Of a stretch of 64,000 nt of DNA, positions 32,737-44,700 are shown in pieces. The notes under the pieces were generated by a model. That model was not told the origin of the DNA. It worked only from the letters and a program-made list of their open reading frames with translations, and ran no database searches. The translations under genes and the position numbers were made by a program. This DNA comes from Odobenus rosmarus divergens (Eukaryota > Chordata > Mammalia > Carnivora > Odobenidae): assembly GCF_000321225.1 (NCBI RefSeq), contig NW_004451512.1, positions 324,894 through 388,893 of the forward strand, given 5' to 3'. How positions within the stretch are numbered: position 1 is the stretch's first letter; each line of letters begins with the position of its first letter.

Positions 32737-35700
32737 CTGTGGAAGGAAGAGGTGGTGTCAGACATCGTTCCGGGCCACGGGGGAGAGTATCTTCGGAAAT
32801 GTTACTGAGCTCACGTGGCCTTGGAAGGAGGGAGAAAGGAGTCACCCAGGGCTAGGAGGCTCCGCCATGATTTCATGACCCCCACCCTCAGGTGGGCTCT
32901 CAGCCTCAGCCTGCTGGTCTCCTGAGCCTTTGTCATTGTTTCTCTCACCACTGACATTTCCAGTGACCAGCACTCTCCTGAAACCTGTGATCCCCCACCC
33001 TGGGCAGATGCCTTTGCCTCCTACTTTACAGAGAAAATGGAAACCCTCATGGCAGCAAACAGGACAGTTCTAGAGAGTTCTGCCTACACAGGCTTCTTCC
33101 TCTCTTCTCTGCTTGACCACCCCACCCAGCCAGGTGAACCCCATGCAGGGCTTGGGATCCCCAGGAGCCGTGTGGGACTGACTTCCCTCCTGAAACTGTT
33201 CTAAGCTCTCCTGCCCCACCCCCTCCTTACCTCACACCTCTCTGCAAGTGCAATCAGCTCCACCATCTGTCGTCATTTCCTCTCCTCTGGTTCCCATCCT
33301 AACCCACTGCAATATGGATTCTTCTGCCCTCAGGCCTCAGAAGCTGCTGTCTGTAAGGTCTAGTGATCTCCATGTTGCTAAGTCCAACAGGACTTGCCCA
33401 GCCCTGGCCTTACCTGGCCCTCCAGCAGAATCGAACTCTCCCACTCACAGCCTCTCTTGAGTCATTCATTCTTCGCCGGCTTCCAAGCCACTGTGCTCCC
33501 TGGATTTCTCCAGGCGCTACAGCTACTCCTTGGCATGTTATCCCCTTGACCTGCCTCAGTGCTGGAGTTTTGGAGGCTCGGTTCCACACCCTCTTTTTCT
33601 CGTTCTCTCTTGCTTCCTTCCTCGGCGGCTTGAATCCCCACCAAACACAGAGAAGTCACTCACAATTTCCTTTCTCCGAGCCAGACTTCTCCTCTGACCT
33701 GCTCCTCACCTGCTCTCTTGGGAATCTGAACGTTATCTCCATCAACATGTCCCAGCCGTACTCATGGCCTCCCCCCAACAGACCGGGCGCGGCTCCAGAG
33801 CTGCTTGCCCAACCAGTCACGCAACACGCAAGCCAGGAGTCACCCGTCCCTCACCAGCTTCATCAACCCCGCCAGTCCTCGGAAGTGGTTCTCCAATCTA
33901 CCCATGTACGTTCATCTCCACCATCGCCTCCTCTTCCACCTCACCCGGACCTCTGTCCCCATTGTTGTCCCCATCCTGTCACCACCCACGCTGTAGCCAA
34001 CGCGATCTTTTTGAAATATAAACCCATGGTTCTTCTTGTCTGAAAGACTTTCAAGCCTTCTCCTGGTTGGTTAATGAAAGACCACAGTCCTTCACAGGGT
34101 TTGGTGTACAAGTTTGGTCCTACCGTCCTTTCCAGCCTTGGCTCGCCCTCACCCTCCCTTGCTTCCTCCTTCCAGCCCCACTGGCCTCGCATCATGCTCT
34201 CTGCTACCACAGGGACTTCTCTCACATCCGACCTCTGCTGTATGGAACATACTTCCTTCCCCCAATTTGTCCAGGACACTCGTCCATCAGATCAAATTCT
34301 CCTATGAGACCATTAGACACTCTCTTCACCACATACTCCTCAGAATGCCCATGATCACAGGAGTTGTCATCTCTGTATTTATGTATGCGATCCCCTACGA
34401 GGTTGTAAACTCTGTGAAAGAGGCCGATACCTATTTTAATGGCTATTAGGTCACTAGCACCCAGCAGAGGAGCTGGCCCATGGGAAGCAGTCAAAAATGT
34501 TTATTGACTAAGGGAAATAATTCACTAATGTTATGATTTGGATGTTGAGCATTTTTAAAATACAGTCTTTACTAAAAACGAAAAGAGCAGCTTTAGCTTC
34601 ATGGCAAGATAGTGTGTATGTTTTGATTTAGATCACACTGTGTGAAGTAAATGAGTTGGAAGTAATGTCATACTATCAAGATAGCCTAGACACAAAAAAG
34701 TGTTTTAATTCCTCTTGTAGTTAAGCTTTTATCTCCCTAAGCAAACCCGAAGCGGTTAAGCCTCTTATAATCAAGCCCCTGTGCCTTTGAGTGGGTTTTA
34801 GGAATAAATAAGCCAATGAAGGATGAGCTCTTGTTCACAGGGAGTTGCTTTGGCGGGGGGTGGGGGGGTGGGGGGGCTGCTTTGGGGACAAGGTGAGAAC
34901 CTCATCAGACCGTGTCAGACTGAAGGTGGGGTGATGATGACTGGCACAGCCTTCCTGAGGCTGTTTTGCAACCCAGCTCTTCTACTTTCCCCAGACTGAA
35001 GGCTTGGCAAGGACCCCGCCCACTCAAGCCGTCATCCGGGATGGTGTCACATTGTTACCAGCTACGTCCATCACTGTGTCTAAATGTGAGAGCATCCTGG
35101 ACCAAGGATGGAACACACTAGAACAGGCAGGTAGTGGTGCTTCTATCTGTCCTGTCCTTCTCAACAAATAACCCCCCTTTTCAAATGCCCATTCTTGAGA
35201 ATGCATAATTCTGTGCCCTGCTGGGGAGTTAGGGAGAACCAAAACAAAGCACATTTAAGGAGTTGCCCTAAAATCCTCTAGTGATTGAGAAGCCACTGGA
35301 ATAAAAGTAAATCCTTGGGTGTAATGCAGTTTTGACAGCAGTCAAGGGTGGGGAGGCCCAGGGTGGCCCTATTCAATCTTGTCTAAAATATTCGTGTCAC
35401 TTAATATGTTTCCATCTGTCTTAATTGCGAAGCAGTGAAGTCAATGGTTAAGATCATGAGGTCCGATATGAGATAGAAAGGAGCTTGCTTCTCAGCTCTG
35501 ACTCTTCCTAGTGTGGCTTATAGAAAGGCAAGCAAGAAAGAAGCCAAACCCACAGAATGAACTAGCCTATCCTCAGGAAGCACATGCCCTCAAGAACAGG
35601 TGGGTGTTTTTAGGGGAATGTGCGTGGGCACATGTTGAGAATGTTGAAACTCCAGAGAAAGGCCCCAATGTGTGCAAATGAGATATTAACAGGTTCTCGG

Positions 35701-38700
35701 GCAGGTCAAGGAGGACAGGTTATTAGGAAAGAGAAGAAAGCCAAGCAAAGCCTACTGCCTTCATGGGGAAAAAAGTGGAATATGATGTGAAGGCATTCAT
35801 TCATTTGCTCAATAATTATATATCGAGCAACTACTATGTACACAGCACTGGGAGAGATACTAAGGGTTCAGTAGTAGGTGCCCTTAAATAGCTTACATTG
35901 GAGCTGGAAGAGTTATCCAGGGCCAGAAGATGGCAGGTCCCCTGAATGAGAGCGGGCACAAGCGGGAAGTCACCGCACAGACAGGCGGCCTGTGCTCACC
36001 TGTGCAGAAGGTCAAGGAGAAGGGACGAAGCTCCCGGATAGACCCCAGCTAGGCTTGGGCTGTGCTGTCTCTAAGTCGGCCACCTCCTGACCTCAGAGCA
36101 CCACACAGCTGTGTTCCGTGAACGTCCCATTTACCATGTGCAGTTGGGAATTTGCAAAAGAGGAGTTGAGGATGTGATGGAAGGCCCTCACCCCAGGGAG
36201 ACCCCCTGATGTCCCAGGCCAGGGTCTGCTGCTCTGGGCCGGTCCTCCCTGGTGCTCCCCATGCTGTGTGACTCCACGTGCACCTGGGGGACCACCTGAC
36301 TGCCTATCTCCCCCGCTGAACCATCAGCTCCAGGGGAGCAGGAACCACTTCTGTGTTTGCTCACCTTGGACCTCCAGGGGTAGCGCACACAGCAGGTGCT
36401 GGGGAAGGTGTCTGGCCCACGGTAAGCTCAATAAACATTTGCTGAGCAAGTGAGTAAAGGCGGTCATGAATGTGTGTTGTTGGGTTTGGGACAACGGGAG
36501 GCAGGTGCTGCAGAGGGAGGGGAAAGCCCTGCCTGAGGATTTGGAACCCAGGAGTTCAGGTCCGCAGCCATGCTCACGTGGCAAGCCCCTTTTCCTGGTG
36601 GCCCCCCCCCCGCCCCGGCCCCCACCCCCGTGTGGCAGTGGCCGCACCTGGCTAGAGTGGGGACCCAGGGAGTCCTAACACCAGGGGAAACGTGAATTCC
36701 CCTGAGGTTCGAGCCATCCGCAAGATTTCCCCAGACTGTAGGTTTCTCAGGGGCGCAGGCCACACGGTGTAATCGGTGCTGAACCTCAGCGCAGTTTCCG
36801 GCACACAGTGGGCACTCATGTTGGTTTGGTGAGTGAAATAAGTGGAGGGGAGAGACGGAGAGAGAAGAGGAGGAAACAACCAAAAGAAAGGAGCGGCAAG
36901 AGGGCAAGCGGGGCCGGGGAGGGAGGAGGCAGAGGCCGTTCAGCCTGGGCAGGGCTGTCCTGGGCACACATACAGCCCGGCTGTCGGGCTCTCACTGGTG
37001 AGCAAGCATAACACATGGGATGGCCCATAGGGACACGAGGGCCCCCTCTCGAATCAGTCGCATACACACACACCCAGTGTGAGTGGCTCTGGCCGGGCCC
37101 CGGGGGCACGCAGAGAGGACCCACGCCAAAGTGGGGCGCGCCCGCTCACCTGCAGATGGTGGGACGTGATGACCGGCCTCTTTCCCGGACACCAGACGTC
37201 CTCCTTCATCTGCCTCAGGGCCTGGAGACACCTGATGCGGCAGCCCCCGTCCTCGTCCAGCTGCGCCAACAGCACCTGCTCGGCCTGCAGGAAGCTCAGC
37301 TGCCAGTGATACTGCGAACGGGCCAGCAAGGCAAACCCGAATGACTGGGAAAAGAGAAAGACACCAGGAAAATGAGGAGGATGCTGGCCAGAGTAGAAAG
37401 CCATCACTGAAGCCATCCGCTACGCTATGGGGGGTGGGGGAACCTGCCACCAGGCAGGCAGAACCTCCCACGTGGGGACACGGAGGAGGGCTCAGGGCAA
37501 ACCCCCTTCTTTGTGCACAGGGAACGGGAGAGACGGTGTCCACTTTCTCGCAGGCCCTGGTTCTCCAAGCCGAGCCCGCACCTGGAGAGCTTCACACACA
37601 GACTGTTGGGCCCTGCCCATCGGCTCTCATGGTCCTGAGCAGGGCCCGGGAATCCGCATTGCTAACAGGCTCTCAGGGGCCGTGGCAGACTGTGGGGCCC
37701 CCACCTGGAGCACCGCTGATCGAGTGAAACCTCATTTTTCCCTTCCAAAGCTGGCTGACAGCGATGCTGTGGGTGGGTAAGCTGTGAGCGCCTCTGCTCT
37801 GGCGAGCTGGGCCCCTGGCTCCCCGATACCTTGATGCACTCCACTCTCTGTCGGGAAGGCCAGCGCCTCACACAGGGAGGCCACCGAGCTTTCTCAGACC
37901 AGGCAGTAGGGATCTCCACTGCGGGGACCAGCTCTAGCTCCACCTGCCATGTGGCTGTTTCCACGGCAACCCAAACTGCAGAGTGGTGTGTTAGCATGCT
38001 GACCTTACCTGGTGGGAAATGACAAAGAGGCAATGAGAAGAGAAAGCCCGGCTCAGGCAAACATTTAAAGGAGGAGTTGGGGAACAGTGGCGGTGAGCAG
38101 CTCCTTGCGCCTGGTGGGGCAACTGCCACAGGTCGGTAGCACCCCAAGGGTGGGGGTGTTCATGGCAAAACTAGACAATTAGCTGAGTAACTATTGATAG
38201 AAACGTTGCTAGAAAATCTCACGGTGGGTGAGTGTTGCTTTTTCCTTTCTCCGCCCCCCGCCCCTAGGCTTTTACGGCACCTTTTCTTTGAAAGTAATAA
38301 ATTCTTTTCAGAAGGCTCAACTGAAGAAAAGAGACACAGAAGACAAAGAAAAGATGGAGTATTTGCTAATAAAAATGAAATCCAACCATCTTCTACACCC
38401 CCTCCATTCTTCCCAGATGTCCTGACCTTGTTGAGAATGGCGTTCTCCCCTGACTCATTCACCTGCCTCTGGTGGAGTTCAGCTTAACCCGTTCCTTACC
38501 TGACTCCCAGTCTCTCGGATGGCATTGTTCCCACCATCCATTAAGCTAGTCTAGCCTCAGATGTATTTGTCATCCCAAGCCCTTGTAATTATAAAATACT
38601 TCAAAGTGTGTCATAGCCATTGGCTGAAAGGGTCGAATGAGTGGGAAAAAGCCCCCACTGCTTTTTCCAACCAGGCAATGAGAGAGAGAGAGAAAATAAA

Positions 38701-41700
38701 TGCATCTGGGAGCATCTTTCAGCTCCTGTACTAGAATTCCTTGCTAATCTGTTCCCCCTTCTTTCAAAAGATACACAGTCATTTTTTGTTTGTTTGCCTT
38801 CATTACAGATAAGGATGAGCTGTCTTGAATCGGGATCGATTATTTTTCTCTTGTTTGTTCAGAGAACAAAGTTCAGAGAAGAAAATGGAAACTCACTCAT
38901 TAATCGTGTTAAGCTGTTCAAAAGGGAAACATTCCTCTCCTTGGCTGCGGTGTGATAAAGAGCTTATAGTCTGCACCTCATCAGAGCTGCCCAGACAGGA
39001 ACATGACGACGTCTGGCACCCTGGCATTATTTACTGAAAGCATCTCACCAACGTGGCCCGTTTGCAAGCTCTCATTTGCACTTTCACTATTACCAGTGTT
39101 TTCAAAGTGAAGAAGTCAGCACATGCTGGAACCAGCCTGCCCCGTCCACACCCTGCTTCTGCTCTGGCTCTGCTCACTTGGTGTGTGACCTCCCGCATGT
39201 TAGCTCATCCCTCTCTAAACCTCAGTGTTCTCATCCATAAAACAGGCAGAAAAATAACTCCGACTCTCCAGGGTTGCTATGCGCAGGACATTTTCCACAA
39301 AAGCATCCTATATGTGGTAAGAATCCATTAAACGTGGGCTAATTCCATTACGGAAACTTTCAGAACAGTTCCGTCCAGACAGGTAAAAGATCATTCAAAT
39401 CTTTTCCTTTCTACACATGTGTGGGATTGAGTCCTGTCCAGCACTTTGGTTTTTCCCTTCATTTTCCAGCACAAGGATTTTTCACAACTCCATGTGTACA
39501 CACATGTACCCCATTCTTAAAGGCAAAGGTAGTACAATTTATTTCACAATTTCCCTTTGTTACTGACATTATTTCTAGTTACTTACTATTAGAGCCTAAG
39601 GCCATGGACGCCCTTGTGCATATTTTTTTTTTTCATCTGTAGGAATATAGTTCTAGAACTGGAATTGTTGAATTGTCAAGTTAAGCACATTATAAAAATA
39701 AAAACAGACTAATCGCCCTTTAAGAAGTAGGCACCAATTTACATTTCCAAGAACAATGTATGAAAAGGCCTTTTGTACCACACTCACCCTTACCCTGAGC
39801 ATGATCATACTTTTTCATCTCCGTCAATTTTTTTTTTATTTTAATGCACACTGCTTGAAATATATGTTAGATGGAACATTTTTTCTGACTTTTTTTTAAA
39901 AGATTTTATTTATTTATTTGAGAGAGAGAGAGAGAGAGCATGAGTCAGGGATAGAGGCAGAGGGAGAGGGAGCAGCAGATTCCCCGCTGAGCAGGGAGCC
40001 CGATGCGGGGCTTGATCCCAGGACCCTGAGATCATGACCTGAGCCAAAGGCAGATGCTTAACCAACTGAGTCACCTTTTTTTTTTTTTTTTTTACTTTTT
40101 TTCTATTACTTGTTTATATTCTTTTTCTGTGAGTCATTTTTTTTTTTTTTTTTTGGTCATTATTTCTATTGGTCTACTTGTATGTTTTCTTACTGGTTTA
40201 CAAATACTCTTTTATAATTAAGGAAATCCGCCACTTTTTCCCAGTGTGAAATACACTTTTTTATTCTGTGGGAACAAAATGTATGTGTGAGCGAATGTAC
40301 ATACATGCCACATGGTAGCATACAATTTAAGATTTGGGGATTGTCAAACTTAATCAGTTCTTCATGGCTTCTCATTTTTGTGTTTTGGCACAAGTCAGTG
40401 GTTTCCAAATGCGGCATCTCAATACACTGGGGGACGGCAGTCAGTTGGAGGGTGTTACAGAAATGTGCTAGTAACAAAGATCTGTGGTTTGCAAGTATTT
40501 TGCTTTTTAAAAAGTGTACCTAAGTTTTTAAATTAACGTCCAGGAAAGGGCACACAACCCAAAGCCCATGATGTCTCTGCCGGAGCAGTAATCCACGGAA
40601 ATCCAAGCGGGTGCTGTATGGATTCCACTCTTCAGTGTCAAAGCAGAAAAAAGAGCTAATTCATACTGTGAGGAGTGAACAGATGTAAGGAGCACATGGT
40701 TAATGTCTCAATTTAGGGGCACGAGCGAGAGAGAGAGAGAGAGAGGAGGTTTTTTGTTTGTTTGTTCATGGTTTTATTTATTTATTTGAGAGAGAGAGAG
40801 AGAGAAAGACAGTATGAGTGTGAGGGGCAGAGGAAGATGGAGAGAGACAGAACCCCAAGCAGACTCCATGCTGAGCAGGGAGCCCGATGCGGGGCTCGAT
40901 CCCAGGACCCCAGGACCACGACCCGAGCTGAAACCAAGAGTCAGACGCTCAACGGACTGCACCACCCAGGCGCCCCTGAGCAGAGGTTTTATAAAGCAAA
41001 AGGGAAATGCCAGAAATTGCCCTTTGTCCTTTTCTTGATCAGCTCACCTGAGAGATGACAGGTTCCAATTGCATTTTCTACCAGCTTCCGGAACACCTGG
41101 AGGACCTTGGCGGGTACAATGTCTCCCTCAATGTTCACGTCTGCCTCATGCCACTGCCACAGGCTCTTCATAAACTGCTCCACCTCCAGCCACTGCTGCA
41201 GGCCCTCCGGGTCCTGCAAGGGGCAGGACAGCCTGGTACCCTGTAGGGTGTAGTAGCGCCAACGTTGCTCCCTCGCCTCCCTGTATCCGGCCAGGCCCTT
41301 CACCGGGACGGTGACCAGGAACCGGCTGGGGGACAAAACCTGGGGTCAAGAAAGGAGACGGGAGTGTGAGTTCACGGACTTGAGAGGTAACCGCAATCCC
41401 CGGGGCGCCAGCCTGTCGAACCGGGTTGCTCAGTGAACTACTCAACCCTTAGCAATGCGCCGAGATGGACAGAGGGCTGCACCTGCCCGCTGCAGGAGGG
41501 TTCCATCTTTGTTCTGCCACACTAACCACTGTAGTGGTCGGGCAGATGAGTTCATTCCCTGAGCCCTGGGTGTAAGGAACCTGCAAGGAAAAGACTGAAC
41601 CTGACCTGGAACTCAAGGGGGCACCGAAGCGGGGAAAAGAGAAGGCAGGGGAAGAAGGAAATAGTATACAGTGAGTTCTGCACATACTAAGCACTGCAAG

Positions 41701-44700
41701 TCTCAGGCATTAGACTAGGTGATGTTCCCAGTTACACGAAGAGGTGGGCTTCATTAACATTTCCCCGATGAGGAACCTAAAGCTCAGAGGGGCTCTGAGA
41801 TCTCCCTGGGGACACACAGCCAGGAAGTGGGAGAGCCAGAATGTGAGCTTAAGCCATCTGATGGCTTGTTCAGGGGTTGCTTTCTATGCTGGGCTGGCTC
41901 TCAGTCGGGGAGGAATGACCTGGATCAGGTGAAAGTTCTGGTATGGGAAGAGACAGGAGGGGGAGAAAGGATTCTGCAAAATGTCTCCCTTTCTTTTTGC
42001 CAGTACTGATGGCCCACGGCCAGTATTAATGATTGGTCCTTACAAAATCACAGGTGAAATGAAAGGCAGTTGCTGAGACCACATGAGCTGTTGAGATGAT
42101 TCTATGTTTAATAAAACTTAGAATAAAGCAAATGATCAGAATCTACCTACTCTGTTTCTACAAGTACCAGTTAGGCAGAGGTCAGGATGAAAGTGGTCAG
42201 GTCAATGGTCCAAAGGATAGAACAGATTGGCCAGCACTACAGTATCCCCAGAAGGAGCTTGACCTCTGGCCACATCACGTGGCAGCCTACTCCACACCAC
42301 ACCTTTTCCCATCAGTCATCAGTTGTGCACTGGAAGATCCACCTCCTTTTCATGGAAAGTTCTGACCATGGCATCTGGTTAACCTTTGCTCAGGGCTCTG
42401 TCACTGGCCAATTCAGGGGTGAACACCAAACTCTGCCTCATTCTCAGAGAACAACAGTGTGATGCTTTAGAAAATGGATCCACATGACTTCGGTGCCCAT
42501 AGAAAGGTGGTGGCATTAAAAAAGGGAACAAATTTAAACTCTGGCACTCAAAATCAATACCTTCTTTGAACCCACTTGCATGTGAATTTGAGAGCACAAC
42601 TATTATGTTAATAGTCACATAAATGGTGCTTAGTTAACACTTGCTGGATTTGGTCCAAGATAAAATAAAAGCAATTTTTATACACCCCACTTCAACTATT
42701 TTCAAAACTTAATATGCAGGACAGGATGTATATAAATGCAAGATATATTTTAACCTATGAATTCTAAGTGAGACCACAGAAGGAAATTTCTTCGGATATA
42801 ATTCTAGGAAAAGGGTGTTATGGGTGGCTCAGTCGGTTAAGTGTCTGTCTTCAGCTCAGGTCATGATCCCAGGGTCCTGGGATCGAGCCCTGTATCAGGT
42901 TCCCTGCTTAGTGGGGAGTTTGCTTCTCCCTCTGTCTCTGCAAATCCCCCTGTTCATGCTCTCTCTCTCTCTCTCGGTCTCAAATAAATAAATAAATAAA
43001 ATCTTTTTTTAAAAAAGTGGTATTGTGTTTCTACTCCTAGTCACTGGTCTCTATTGGTCTAATGCAGGTTAGAAGGGCGATAGAAGTGGGCAAACGATGT
43101 TGTGATATGTGGGGATCAAATCTACTTTTAGAATTTTCATCCTGGGGTGAATTTCTCAAAATCTGTACTCTGTCCCCGGATGTACATGTCCCAGATTCTT
43201 GTGGGTGGTCCTTGTGCCCAATAACCCTGGAATGTTCTGGACCAGCAAGGGTCTTCAGTCCAGGCACTTATTTCTTTTACTTATTCATTCATTCACTGAA
43301 GCTGAGTGTCTGCATGGGCCCCACACCATGCTGGGTGCGAGCAATGAAGCGATCAATAAACATGATCTTTACAATCAAGGAGCTTGTAGTCTTGTGTGAG
43401 AGATACGGCACGGATACATATTATCTAATACAAGTGAAAGGGGTTCTTAGGTGCCATAAGAAAAATCGAGATAAAGGAGCATGGGGTCTCAGAAGGGCTC
43501 AGAGCCCCACTTCCCTCATCTCTGAAAGGCAACGAGCCACGTCTGTTCTTCAAGGTTGTTTGCAGGTGTGAGGGAGGCCATTTCTGTGAGCATGGCTCGG
43601 CTCACACAGCACTGTTGCAGGAAGGCTGGCTGTCATGCATGGGCGCTGGTGGCTTAGAGTCCTGTCTGCAGCGGGGACAGGGGTGGCGAGGCTGCCTCTA
43701 CACTTTCTAAGGGCCACCTCTTCCACATCTTCCTTCCCCCACCTGCAACCCATAGACTCTCGCTTTCAACCCTTTTCTCACCAATGCCCTTCCTGAGTTC
43801 CTGTCCTCAGGCCCCAGGCTATTAAGCAGGTGCTGCATACATGAATGTGTGCTTAACTAAACTTCAGTTGTTACAGCACAGCGTGCTTGGAGTCCGAAGC
43901 CCTGGGCTGAGTTCTGGCTGTTGTGCCTAACAGGACGTGATAGGGACATTTGACTTCTCGAAGCCATTCTATCATATCCGTAAAGTAGGGCCGTGGGGGC
44001 TCACGTGACACAGACCCTCTGGAGCGAGTGGGTAAGTGGTAAATACTAAGAGGACCTGTGGAACATAAAGGATTATTGGTACCCTCAGTCAGGTGATGCC
44101 TGGGGCACACTGAGACCCACCCACCCACACAACTTACAGAACAGGTGAGACCTACTTACCTTAATGTTCCCATTGTACGTGTCAGAGTAAGGGACGGCCT
44201 GGAATCGAATGTCTTGGTGGCTGATTTCTGTGGTCAGCTGGTGGACGACCCTCTGCACCTCCTCCACAATCTGGGAGATCTGCTGGCGCCTCACGCCCAC
44301 CTGGGTGGGAAGGGATCAGCACAGGCAGTCATTCCCAGGGCGGGGCCCAGGCATCGGCACAGGGACTTGATGAGACAGGCCCGGTGGTAGGCGACCACGG
44401 GAGCGCCGTCAGACAAGCTGGCCCTCCCAAGAACCCCAGGGGACATGCACCTAGGTGTGATGGCACTCGCTGGTGGTTCAGCGTTCTTTGAAATACAAGC
44501 ATTCACTCAGCATTAATCCAGTACCTGTGTGCGGCGGGCGCTGGGGCACAACAGTGAACTAAACACACACACACACAGATAGATGTGTCCTCATATATAC
44601 AGGATATACGTACATACGTGTATACACACACACACACATACATGTATATATGCACACACACATACGTGTGTGTATAATCTAACATCAGGTATGATAAATC

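Noticed and set aside
33363..34043. 226-codon plus-strand frame
   Set aside because: It is within an L2 copy in a MAB21L3 intron, on the antisense strand, and gives a low-complexity Ser/Pro-rich product.
36464..37543. Several 100-180-codon frames around exon 5
   Set aside because: They are extensions or shadows of the real exon 37150-37344 and of GC-rich intron DNA; only the splice-bounded frame matches MAB21L3.
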